From Actinomycetes bacterium (GTDB lineage: Bacteria; Actinomycetota; Thermoleophilia; RBG-16-64-13): DNA of 35,809 nucleotides. The notes under the pieces are model-generated. The model was given only the letters and a program-made list of their open reading frames with translations. It had not been told where the DNA came from and made no database searches. The DNA is taken from assembly GCA_024637095.1 (NCBI GenBank), contig JAGXFV010000031.1:1-35809 (forward strand). Direction: 5' to 3'. Position 1 is the first letter of the stretch. Every line of letters begins with the position of its first letter. Position numbers and translations under genes: made by a program. This document shows, in pieces, positions 22,414-29,303 of this stretch.

Positions 22414-22686
22414 TTAGGACAGGAAGCCCTGGGGAGCGCGGAAACCAGCCGATTTGAGCTCGGAAAGCACTCCGGCGGACGCGCCGTGACCGGCGGACCC
22501 CACGACTGAATCATGGAAAATTTCGGGGATGAAGCCCTGCGGCGCCGCGAACGCGAAGGCGGTGGGCAGCGGCGAGGTTTCCGGTTCGGTCACGATTCGC
22601 AACTCAACCACAACCGGACACCGTTCGAGGGTGGGACAGTGCTCGGTCTGGGCGAAGGTCTGGGGGAAGGTTGCATGTTGGTTCAT
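22414..22686 (-). CDS. Small hypothetical protein
   Basis: 90 residues, family not recognised. The N-terminus is His/Thr/Cys-containing (MNQHATFPQTFAQTEHCPTL), then a beta-like VVVELRIVTEPE, and the C-half repeats APQGF (AAPQGFIPEI and RAPQGFLS, at the very end). The ATG has AAGGAG 6 nt upstream. A weak promoter (TTTACA, 17 bp, GAAGAT; 22783-22755 minus) fits a 60-nt leader. It ends 15 bp before the methyltransferase frame. The two could be co-transcribed. Confidence 0.45.
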   Translation of the reverse strand: MNQHATFPQTFAQTEHCPTLERCPVVVELRIVTEPETSPLPTAFAFAAPQGFIPEIFHDSVVGSAGHGASAGVLSELKSAGFRAPQGFLS

Positions 22687-22850
22687 GGTTGCTCCTTGCT
22701 CTGGACCCACCGACGGCGGATCAACTTGTTCCTGGAGTCCATCATCGCGTCCGGATCTTCAGGGAGCATCAAGAGCCTGTAAAGAGGATGTGAAGATACC
22801 CCCGGAGGGTAAGAGAACCCTCACAAACAGCCGGGGTAAGGGAGTAAAGC

Positions 22851-22889
22851 GCAGAGGAGCGCCAGAACCGAATCTTTCCGCTCCTCTGC
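22851..22889. repeat. 10-bp inverted repeat in the cysK downstream gap
   Basis: GCAGAGGAGC (22851-22860) and GCTCCTCTGC (22880-22889), perfect, loop of 19 nt. It lies downstream (minus strand) of cysK and the small frame at 22922-22984, so it may end that transcript. The rest of the 410-bp gap shows no other gene. Confidence 0.55.
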
Positions 22890-22921
22890 CCAGCAAGCTC
22901 TCGAGCAGTTTCAGGTCTTGC

Positions 22922-22984
22922 TCAGGACCAAACCATGCAGCCCTCGCTGCAGTGAGCAGTCCGAGGAATCATGAAGCGCTTCAC
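22922..22984 (-). CDS. Possible 20-residue peptide gene with a strong ribosome site
   Basis: AAGGAGGT lies 6 nt before a GTG that opens a 20-codon frame (KRFMIPRTAHCSEGCMVW...), ended by TGA. An extended -10 (TGCTAAAAT, 23027-23035 minus) lies about 43 bp upstream, and a 10-bp hairpin follows 33 bp after the stop. Promoter, ribosome site, short frame and hairpin form a complete small transcription unit downstream of cysK. It may be a genuine peptide, a leader peptide or chance. The two cysteines (C-x3-C) are noteworthy. Confidence 0.3.
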   Translation of the reverse strand: MKRFMIPRTAHCSEGCMVWS

Positions 22985-23096
22985 TCCGGTACCTCCTTTC
23001 AACGCGTAATCGTGTTCACCTGGTGGATTTTAGCAGTCCCGCCCCATAGGGACGCGGGGTATAGACGGCAAAGCCGATTCATCTCCCCATAGCCGC

Positions 23097-24053
23097 TCAA
23101 CCGTTATTGCCTGCGGCCTGGTCGTCGATCTCCGCGAACACCGGATTAGTGAGGTAACGCTCACCCGTATCGGGCAGAACCACCACCAAGAGCTTCCCTT
23201 GGTTCTCGGCGCGCCGAGCCACCTGCACTGCCGCGTGGGCGGCGGCGCCGGACGAGATGCCCGCCAGGATGCCCTCGTCGCGGGCCAGGCGGCGCGTCAT
23301 GTCGATCGCTTCCTCGTTGGTGACCTTGACCACCTCGTCGATCACCTCGACGTCCAACACGTCCGGCACGAAACCCGCACCGATGCCCTGGATCTTGTGC
23401 GGCCCCGCTTGCCCACCGGAGAGCACCGGAGAGTCGGCCGGCTCGACCGCGATCAACTGGACTCCGGGCTTGCGCTCCTTGAGCACCTGCCCCACTCCGG
23501 TGATCGTGCCTCCCGTCCCCACGCCCGCGACGAAGATGTCCACCTCGCCGTCCGTGTCGTCCCAAACCTCTTCGGCGGTGGTGAGCCGATGGACCTCGGG
23601 GTTGGCGGGGTTGCTGAATTGCTGAGGGACGAAAGTATCGGGATCTTGCGCTGCGAGTTCCTCCGCCCTCGCGATCGCGCCCTTCATGCCGTCCGCGCCC
23701 GGAGTCAAGACCAGACGCGCTCCGTATGCCTTGAGCAGGGCGCGGCGTTCCAGGCTCATGGTGTCGGGCATGGTCAGGGTGATGCAGTAGCCCTTGGCGG
23801 CCGCCACGAAAGCCAGGCCTATTCCCGTGTTGCCGGAGGTGGGCTCGATGAGGTGAGTCTTGCCCGGGGAGATGAGGCCCTCGCGCTCGGCGGCCTCAAT
23901 CATGCTGAGCGAGATCCGATCCTTGACCGAACCTCCCGGATTGAAGGCTTCCATTTTGGCGACGACCTCGGCCCCCGCACCCTCGGCGACTCGATTGAGT
24001 CGGACCAGGGGCGTCCCGCCAATCAAGTCGGAAAGCCGCTCTTTGATCCTCAT
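23097..24053 (-). CDS. cysK: Cysteine synthase (O-acetylserine sulfhydrylase)
   Basis: PLP enzyme that makes cysteine from O-acetylserine and sulfide. K44 in NPGGSVKDR holds [15 protein letters not shown] binds the substrate carboxylate, [15 protein letters not shown] binds the PLP phosphate, and QGIGAGFVP is typical of CysK. 318 residues, full length. The ATG has GGAGG upstream. No cysE is in the window. The promoter is strong and carries two operator-like repeats, which suggests control by a cysteine-responsive repressor. Confidence 0.96.
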   Translation of the reverse strand: MRIKERLSDLIGGTPLVRLNRVAEGAGAEVVAKMEAFNPGGSVKDRISLSMIEAAEREGLISPGKTHLIEPTSGNTGIGLAFVAAAKGYCITLTMPDTMSLERRALLKAYGARLVLTPGADGMKGAIARAEELAAQDPDTFVPQQFSNPANPEVHRLTTAEEVWDDTDGEVDIFVAGVGTGGTITGVGQVLKERKPGVQLIAVEPADSPVLSGGQAGPHKIQGIGAGFVPDVLDVEVIDEVVKVTNEEAIDMTRRLARDEGILAGISSGAAAHAAVQVARRAENQGKLLVVVLPDTGERYLTNPVFAEIDDQAAGNNG

Positions 24054-24101
24054 TTTCCTCCTCCTGCGCGCCTCCAGGAACCGTGCAGCCCGAAAACACC
24101 T

Positions 24102-24136
24102 TAATTCCGATAGGCTTTGTCTATTATTCCCATTGG
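24102..24136 (-). promoter_or_regulatory. Two CymR-like operator repeats in the cysK leader
   Basis: On the plus strand TAATTCCGATAGG (24102-24114) and TTATTCCCATTGG (24124-24136) agree at 10 of 13 positions and are 22 bp apart. On the coding strand they read CCwATsGGAATwA, close to the 'ATnGGAATTT' half of the Rrf2-family CymR box known from cysteine genes. They cover the expected transcription start, a repressor position. Confidence 0.5.
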
Positions 24137-24137
24137 T

Positions 24138-24166
24138 AGATTAGCCGCCGGGGTCGGCGCTGTCAA
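24138..24166 (-). promoter_or_regulatory. cysK promoter
   Basis: TTGACA (24166-24161) and TAATCT (24143-24138) with a 17-bp spacer, read on the minus strand. This gives a leader of about 75-80 nt before the cysK ATG. Confidence 0.75.
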
Positions 24167-24263
24167 GGCACACGGTTCGGAAGTGATGTCTCCTTGGTGT
24201 GGGCTGCGCGGTTTCCTGGGTAGCAGGCGAGTTCGGGAGCCCACCACACGGAGGACAGAGGAC

Positions 24264-24950
24264 TTGGGCGAAGAGATACAGCGATCCGGGGATTCGAGTG
24301 AGCCTTCGCACGCTGAGCCGGGCGGAGATTCGCCGCCGAGCCCGACCCCATCCGCGCGAATCAGCCGCCGCGGCCTGCTGATCGCGATCGGCGGACTGGC
24401 CCTCGGCACCACTCCCGTCCTCGCACCCCTCGTGGGCAAGGCAGCCGGTTCTTGGGGAGGTCCAGGAGTCGAACCTGGGGAAGCCTTGTCGGAGGAGCGG
24501 CTGCAAGCCGTCTTGGACGATGGCCTCCGGGGCAGCCTTCCCATCTATCTGCCCAACCGCCTGCCCTCGGGCTGGAAGCCGGCTCCCTACCAGCCCGATG
24601 CGGCCTCGGAACACCTCGGCGAGGCGGTATTCATCAACCCAGCCCTCCTGCCGGGAGTCTTCTACCGAGTCGGCTACACGAGCGGCGATCCCGGATACGA
24701 CAGCAACCTCATCACCCTCACCGTACGAAAACAGTTGGGGGGTGCGACGCCTCCGACGTCGGACCTCGGCGCGGGCGGTGCGGATGCGGACGGTGCGCGT
24801 GCGGGCGGCACGAATGGCACTGAAAGCGTGACCGGCGACTACGTCAACCTGGCCGTGCCCAATGAGGACGGGCTGGACATCCTGGTCCAAGGACGGGTGG
24901 GCGACCGGACGGCTGTCCGCAAGTTGGCGACCTCCGTAGTCCCCGTCTAG
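24264..24950 (+). CDS. Tat-exported protein of unknown function
   Basis: Twin-arginine motif ISRRGLLIAIGGLALGTTPVL with a long polar n-region, so the protein is exported folded. The mature part has LPIYLPNRLPSGWKPAPYQPD and VFYRVGYTSGDPGYDSNLITL, with a Gly/Ala/Asp-rich linker (GGADADGARAGG) before a final beta-like segment. It resembles DUF4367-type extracytoplasmic domains ('yLPegW') but I cannot assign it firmly. The TTG at 24264 has GGAGG 9 nt upstream and keeps the n-region short. An ATG at 24186 is the alternative. It is divergent from cysK. Confidence 0.6.
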   Translation: MGEEIQRSGDSSEPSHAEPGGDSPPSPTPSARISRRGLLIAIGGLALGTTPVLAPLVGKAAGSWGGPGVEPGEALSEERLQAVLDDGLRGSLPIYLPNRLPSGWKPAPYQPDAASEHLGEAVFINPALLPGVFYRVGYTSGDPGYDSNLITLTVRKQLGGATPPTSDLGAGGADADGARAGGTNGTESVTGDYVNLAVPNEDGLDILVQGRVGDRTAVRKLATSVVPV

Positions 24951-25077
24951 ATCCTCATTCGAGGCGTGGGACGGCCGCTTCTGCTTCCTGTACCATTCGT
25001 GGACCCGGTAGCGTCCGACCCCCGCCATGAGCAGCCGCAGAGGCTCGTCCTTCTAGACGCAACAAGGAGCAAAGTCG

Positions 25078-26064
25078 ATGACAATAGGACCCAGGATTGA
25101 CAGCGGTTCCGGCTGGTCGAACCCCCTGCTTCCCTCGCTCGCCGGCGGGGCCGCGGTTCTACTGGCCATGATAATGATTACCGCAATCTGGCCGATCGTC
25201 TCCGCCGCACCGGCCCTTGCCGCTGAATCTCTGGTGAACCCTCGAGCGGAGGGAACCGAACCGCGCAATGGGGACCTCTCGTTCGACCTCATCGCCGTGC
25301 AGGTATGGCCGGAATACGACGAGCCGCAGGTGCTGGTCCTGACCGAATTCACACTGCCGCAGGACACCGCGCTTCCTGTCGGCTTCGATATGCCCATTCC
25401 CAAAGGGGCTCAGGTCACGGCGCTTGGCGAAGTCGATGCTCAGGGACAATATACAGACGCCGGCGGGCCACCGGAGGTCGATCGCACCGGCGAAGTTTGG
25501 GACATTGCCCGCATCGAGGTCTCGGAGTTCCCCAGCGTCCAAGTCGAGTATTACTACGATCCCGGATTGACGCTGGAGGGCACACGCCAATTTGAGTTCG
25601 TCTACGAACTGGCCGGTGGCGCGAAGGAGGCGGGCCTCGCGATTCAGCAACCCTTCCGCTCCGAAGGGTTCAACCTGCAACCGCCGCTCGAGCGGACCAC
25701 GGCTGAGCCGGACGGCTTCACCTACAAGGCCCAGACTTTCCCCAATTTGAACGGGGGAGACCAGTTGACGGTCTCGATCGAGTACACGAAAGGCGACGCC
25801 GTCCCCTCTGTGCCCGGGGGCAGCACCGCTTCTCCATCGGACTCCACCGAGTCGGACTCCACCGAGCCCGCCGAAGCGGGCGGCGGCGGTTCCAACACCG
25901 GTCTCTTTGTAGTGTTGGGCCTGGTGGTCCTCGCCTTGGTGGGCGCCATCGGCTATGGGGTCCTCCAGAAGCGAAACAACCACGCGGCCGTTTGCGCCGA
26001 ATGTGGCACGCCCTGCGATGTGGACGATGCTTTCTGCACCAAATGCGGTGCCGAGTGCAAGTGA
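25078..26064 (+). CDS. Secreted domain-TM-zinc ribbon protein
   Basis: 328 residues. A signal peptide or first helix (about 20-48, ending PALAAES) leads to an external beta-rich domain of about 210 residues (DLIAVQVWPEYDEPQVLVLTEFTL...FDMPIPKGAQV; later YYYDPGLTLEGTRQFEFVYEL). A Ser/Thr/Asp/Glu linker encoded by a 15-bp tandem duplication follows, then a membrane helix (GLFVVLGLVVLALVGAIGYGVL). The C-terminus is a cytoplasmic zinc ribbon, CAECGTPCDVDDAFCTKCG, with CxxC pairs. Similar layouts accompany cytochrome c or metalloprotein assembly genes, but function is not known. The ATG has AAGGAG upstream. Confidence 0.8.
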   Translation: MTIGPRIDSGSGWSNPLLPSLAGGAAVLLAMIMITAIWPIVSAAPALAAESLVNPRAEGTEPRNGDLSFDLIAVQVWPEYDEPQVLVLTEFTLPQDTALPVGFDMPIPKGAQVTALGEVDAQGQYTDAGGPPEVDRTGEVWDIARIEVSEFPSVQVEYYYDPGLTLEGTRQFEFVYELAGGAKEAGLAIQQPFRSEGFNLQPPLERTTAEPDGFTYKAQTFPNLNGGDQLTVSIEYTKGDAVPSVPGGSTASPSDSTESDSTEPAEAGGGGSNTGLFVVLGLVVLALVGAIGYGVLQKRNNHAAVCAECGTPCDVDDAFCTKCGAECK

Positions 26065-26070
26065 GGCAGG

Positions 26071-26162
26071 GGCGGCGGGCGATGGCCGGTTGGCGATGGC
26101 CAGGCGGCGGGCGATAGGCGGCAGCTTACCCCGTTAGGGGCGCGCGACAGCTAGGGGCGCGC
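26071..26162. repeat. Short direct repeats between two convergent genes
   Basis: GGCGGCGGGCGAT occurs at 26071-26083 and 26103-26115 (period 32), with related GGCGAT words between. TAGGGGCGCGC occurs at 26135-26145 and 26152-26162 (period 17). The second pair includes the stop of the downstream methyltransferase, so its last codons and stop are duplicated into the 3' flank. Confidence 0.75.
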
Positions 26163-26792
26163 AACGTAGAGCTTGACGATATCGAGCCAGAGGTCTTCCT
26201 CTCTCTCGAGAGTGAATCCGGCCCGCTCCAGGTTCTGTCGCGTGCGGCGGTCGATGTTCGCCCCCATCATGCGCACGACCATCGGGTTGACCGCTTCCAT
26301 CAACTGTCGGGCTCCCCGACGCTCCGACAGCACGTGCTCCAGGAAGTAACCGCGCCCTTCGGGTTTCAGCACGCGGCGAAGTTCCTCGAATCCGCGCACC
26401 GGCTCGGACACCGAGCAGAACACGCAGGAGGTGACAACCGCGTCGAAGGCCTGGTCGGGGAAATCGAGGGACTGTACGTCCATGACGCGCAGGTCGACCT
26501 CCACGTTAAGCGCTCGCGCCCGCCGGCGCGCGCGAGCGAGCATGCGAGGGCTCAAATCGATGGCGGTCACCCCCATGTCTGAAGAGTAGAAGGGTATGTT
26601 CTTGCCCGTGCCCACGCCAACCTCGAGCACGCGCGTCCCTTCAATCCTGCTCCACAGGTCTCCCCGCCAGTCGCTCATGGCCGAGCGTTCGGCCAGCCAC
26701 TCCATGGAGTCGTATAAGGGGGCTATTCGGTCGTAGCGTCGCCGGGTTTGCTCCGTCTCGGCGTCGCCCTCTTTCCGTCCGGCATCGGCCAC
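26151..26792 (-). CDS. Class I SAM-dependent methyltransferase, copy 2
   Basis: 213 residues, a paralogue of the gene at 21640. RYDRIAPLYDSMEWLAER opens it, then SAM motif I VLEVGVGTGKNIPFYS, VTAIDLSPRMLARAR, VMDVQSLDFPDQAFDAVVTSCVFCSV and LKPEGRGYFLEHVLSERRGARQ. The C-terminus matches copy 1 (EEDLWLDIVKL). The family includes phospholipid and quinone methyltransferases; substrate unknown. The GTG has GGAGGT 5-6 nt upstream. Confidence 0.88.
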   Translation of the reverse strand: MADAGRKEGDAETEQTRRRYDRIAPLYDSMEWLAERSAMSDWRGDLWSRIEGTRVLEVGVGTGKNIPFYSSDMGVTAIDLSPRMLARARRRARALNVEVDLRVMDVQSLDFPDQAFDAVVTSCVFCSVSEPVRGFEELRRVLKPEGRGYFLEHVLSERRGARQLMEAVNPMVVRMMGANIDRRTRQNLERAGFTLEREEDLWLDIVKLYVARP

Positions 26793-26921
26793 CGCACACC
26801 TCCATATGGGATAAAACTGGGGTCGAGACTCTCCTGGAGCCTTTCCCCTTCCCGCACGAGGTGGACACGCGGTAATTCGCTACCGCCGGCGCCGTACCGG
26901 CGCCGGACCGGCGTCGTGCCG

Positions 26922-26941
26922 CGGTCGCCCGAGCGCGACCG
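26922..26941 (-). terminator. GC hairpin downstream of SHOCT gene
   Basis: CGGTCGC (26922-26928) and GCGACCG (26935-26941), a perfect 7-bp stem with a 6-nt loop, 29 bp past the SHOCT gene stop. No T-tract is seen. The preceding 26880-26920 holds reiterated ACCGGCG words. No gene is seen between 26793 and 26969. Confidence 0.4.
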
Positions 26942-26969
26942 TCCCGAGTCAACGAACCGCCAACCTAGA

Positions 26970-27248
26970 CTAGGTCAAGTCGTTTCTTCGCGTCAGGTAC
27001 TCCTCCTGGTCGATCTCTCCTCGAGCATAGCGATCGTCCAGGACGAGGCGCGCCTGCGGTGCACGCCCACGCAGGTCTTCCGGATTCCGCAGCGGCGCCC
27101 GCGACGCGCGCAGCAGGAGCCAGAGTGCCAGACCCAGAAGGACCAGCGGAATCAGGTGGACAGCATACGCAAGAAGTTCGGCCTGCCATCCCCAGGTCGA
27201 TCCACCAAACCAGGCAGCGGTAGCGACGAAACAGTCGGAACCAAACAC
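26970..27248 (-). CDS. Membrane-anchored SHOCT-domain protein 1
   Basis: 92 residues. One membrane helix (LLAYAVHLIPLVLLGLALWLLL), a basic linker, and a C-terminal SHOCT domain ARLVLDDRYARGEIDQEEYLTRRNDL, the short two-helix module that mediates oligomerisation. The GTG has GGGGGT 5 nt upstream. It follows the YHS protein gene by 86 bp on the same strand, with a second SHOCT protein upstream of that; the three may form one unit. Confidence 0.8.
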   Translation of the reverse strand: MFGSDCFVATAAWFGGSTWGWQAELLAYAVHLIPLVLLGLALWLLLRASRAPLRNPEDLRGRAPQARLVLDDRYARGEIDQEEYLTRRNDLT

Positions 27249-27334
27249 ATTTCACCCCCAATTGAACGTCGAGTTCCGATGATAGGCGCACCGTGTGAAG
27301 CTGGGGTAAGCACTCAGCCTGTCGAGCGCCGTGC

Positions 27335-27805
27335 CTATGCGGATCTGAGCAGACGGTCCCCGAAAAGGGCCAGGCAATGGGGGCAGCAAAAATAGTGCTC
27401 CTGGTCCCCATCGACGATGTGGTAGGGCGTAGTTCCCGGATCGACGCACATGTGGCAGATGGGATCGACGGCCAGTCCGGTGGGCCGGAACGCACCGGCT
27501 TCCTCCCATTCGTCCAAGGGGTGGGCAACGCGGCGAACGAACCACCGAGGCAGCGCGAGTCGGAGCCCTGCCCTAGTACGCGGAAGGCCGCCCTCGCGCA
27601 GGCGGACGGCGTCAAGAAACGCCTGTTCCTGCTCGGCGTCGGGCAGGTTGCGAAGCCAGTCGCCCCTTCCGCCGAGGATCACCTCGTACCGGCTGAAGAA
27701 TTGCCGCCTCGTCTCCCCCGTACCAAACCGCGCAAGCATCACGCAGTCTCGGACGTAGCGGCCGTACAGGGTTGGAACATCTTCATAGCTCTTGCAGCCA
27801 AGCAT
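27335..27805 (-). CDS. YHS-domain metal-binding protein
   Basis: 156 residues. The N-terminal 105 form an unrecognised domain (YVRDCVMLARFGTGETRRQFFSRYEVIL). The C-terminus is a YHS domain: VDPICHMCVDPGTTPYHIVDG, then HYFCCPHCLALF, with the family Cys pair and Tyr. YHS domains bind copper or other soft metals and occur alone or at the N-terminus of copper ATPases. The ATG has GGAGG 9 nt upstream; a GTG 6 nt earlier is too close to it. Confidence 0.8.
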   Translation of the reverse strand: MLGCKSYEDVPTLYGRYVRDCVMLARFGTGETRRQFFSRYEVILGGRGDWLRNLPDAEQEQAFLDAVRLREGGLPRTRAGLRLALPRWFVRRVAHPLDEWEEAGAFRPTGLAVDPICHMCVDPGTTPYHIVDGDQEHYFCCPHCLALFGDRLLRSA

Positions 27806-27901
27806 GGACACACACCTCCACCATATGTGCCGTTGGGTCCTGAGAAGACTTCCACGTCACCCTATGCAGAAAGGATGTGGATGACGTCAGGCGGGAGTAA
27901 A

Positions 27902-27937
27902 CAATGTGTGAAGTCGGCGCAATGTGTGAAGTCGGCG
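27902..27937. repeat. Perfect 18-bp tandem duplication
   Basis: CAATGTGTGAAGTCGGCG occurs twice head to tail (27902-27919, 27920-27937) in the 252-bp gap between the YHS and second SHOCT genes. Identity is 18/18. No gene is called in this gap; a plus-strand frame from 27966 reads protein-like for about 30 codons but runs antisense into the SHOCT gene. Confidence 0.9.
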
Positions 27938-28057
27938 GGATCGCGGCGCGCAAACGTGCACTTCCTTGGCTATCGCCGGCGGCGTTCCCGTCTACCCCCC
28001 CGAAGAACTCGAACTGCCCCGCTATCAACTACGGGGGTTCGTGTTCCGGCCGGGCAC

Positions 28058-28270
28058 TCAGTCGAGGTCTTGGCGCCGCATCAGGTACTCGTCCCGCTCC
28101 ATTTCCCCGCGGGCATACCGTTCGTCCAAGAGAGCGCGAGCATCGGGCCTCTCGGACACCGACCGGCCTACAGACGGAGACTGACTAGGCCGATCGCGCT
28201 GATTGATGAGAAACCAGACAAGACCCACAATTAGCAATGGCCACAGCAACATTCCAGCACCGAACATCAT
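28058..28270 (-). CDS. Membrane-anchored SHOCT-domain protein 2
   Basis: 70 residues: one N-terminal membrane helix (GMLLWPLLIVGLVWFLI), a polar linker, and SHOCT domain DARALLDERYARGEMERDEYLMRRQDL, very like that of protein 1. The double ATG has GGAGGAG upstream. It is divergent from the ABC transporter operon, with 268 bp between the starts; both promoters must lie there. Confidence 0.82.
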   Translation of the reverse strand: MMFGAGMLLWPLLIVGLVWFLINQRDRPSQSPSVGRSVSERPDARALLDERYARGEMERDEYLMRRQDLD

Positions 28271-28509
28271 TTTCGTTCTCCTCCTTAGAGACTCCTCACC
28301 TGCCGGCGACCAGGAACCTCGTGTTTCATATCGACGCTTTCTAGTATGCCTTTGCAATATGAAGCACTGGTAAAGACCCAACTTTGCGCGGGGAACCGCC
28401 CGATGCCCGGCTGCTGGCGACCACCGCGTCATGAAGCACTCGAGTGAGCGTTCGTAAAGAAAGAGTTAAGTTCCCCCCATACCCCCTGCCCCTATACAGC
28501 AACACTTTG

Positions 28510-28515
28510 TATACT
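28510..28515 (+). promoter_or_regulatory. -10 of the ABC-Rieske operon
   Basis: TATACT, 5/6 match to the consensus, 24 bp before the GTG at 28539. No good -35 at 16-18 bp. A second TATACA lies at 28493-28498. The preceding 60 bp is AT/C-rich and holds no gene. Confidence 0.4.
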
Positions 28516-28538
28516 TGACCACATCCGAAAGGGCATGC

Positions 28539-29303
28539 GTGACAAACACAGACAAATCCCAATTGACCGCGGACCGGGGAGAGCGCCGAAGCAGGGGGGC
28601 GAAGACCACGCCCCACTCCGAGATACCTGCTCCCTACGGGGGAACAGCCGCGACGCCACAGTCGCCAGAGCACCGGCTGCTGGCGGCCCGGGGCTTGCGG
28701 AAGTCCTATTGGCGCGGCATCTGGCCCAAGCGGCGAGAAGTCGAGGTACTGCGAGGCGCGGACGTCGAGCTCGGCCCTGGGGAGATCATCGGCCTGGTGG
28801 GAGAGAACGGGTCCGGCAAGAGCACCCTCCTGAAGATACTGGTGGGCACATTGGAACGCGACGCCGGCGAGATAGAGCGGCCGACCCGACTCGGGTATTG
28901 CCCCCAGGAGCCCGTCCTCTACGAGCGATTGACCTGCGATGAACACTTCGGCCTTTTCGGGCGGGCCTATGGGGTTTCCGATGAGGAGGTGCGCGCCCGC
29001 AGCGCTGAGCTATACCGGCTGCTCAACTTCGGGTCGTATGCCGACGTCCGGGTGGACGAGCTTTCCGGAGGTACCCAGGCCAAGCTGAACCTGGCCCTGG
29101 CCCTACTCCCCCATCCGGAAGTTCTGCTCCTCGATGAGCCCTACGCCGGCTTCGATTGGGACACCTACCTGCGTTTCTGGGATCTGGCGGAGGAGCAGAG
29201 GAACGAGGGGAGGGCGATCCTCATAATAAGTCACTTTCTCACCGACGAGGACCGCTTCGACCGCATCTACGACCTCATCGACGGCGTCACCGTGGCGCGA
29301 TGA
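28539..29303 (+). CDS. ABC transporter ATP-binding protein
   Basis: ATPase subunit of an ABC-2 type exporter. A polar 45-residue leader is followed by the ABC core: Walker A GLVGENGSGKSTLLK, Q-loop YCPQEPVLYERLT, signature LSGGTQAKLNLALAL, Walker B VLLLDEPYAGFDW and H-loop ISHF. The GTG at 28539 has GAAAGGG about 5 nt upstream; a TTG at 28515 overlaps the -10. The stop overlaps the permease ATG (ATGA). Cargo unknown; the neighbouring Rieske and copper genes hint at metal or redox-protein assembly. Confidence 0.9.
   Translation: MTNTDKSQLTADRGERRSRGAKTTPHSEIPAPYGGTAATPQSPEHRLLAARGLRKSYWRGIWPKRREVEVLRGADVELGPGEIIGLVGENGSGKSTLLKILVGTLERDAGEIERPTRLGYCPQEPVLYERLTCDEHFGLFGRAYGVSDEEVRARSAELYRLLNFGSYADVRVDELSGGTQAKLNLALALLPHPEVLLLDEPYAGFDWDTYLRFWDLAEEQRNEGRAILIISHFLTDEDRFDRIYDLIDGVTVAR

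Noticed and set aside
27966-28060. Protein-like plus-strand frame (AIAGGVPVYPPEELELPRY)
   Set aside because: About 30 plausible codons without promoter or ribosome site, running antisense into a good SHOCT gene; perhaps a fragment, not a gene.
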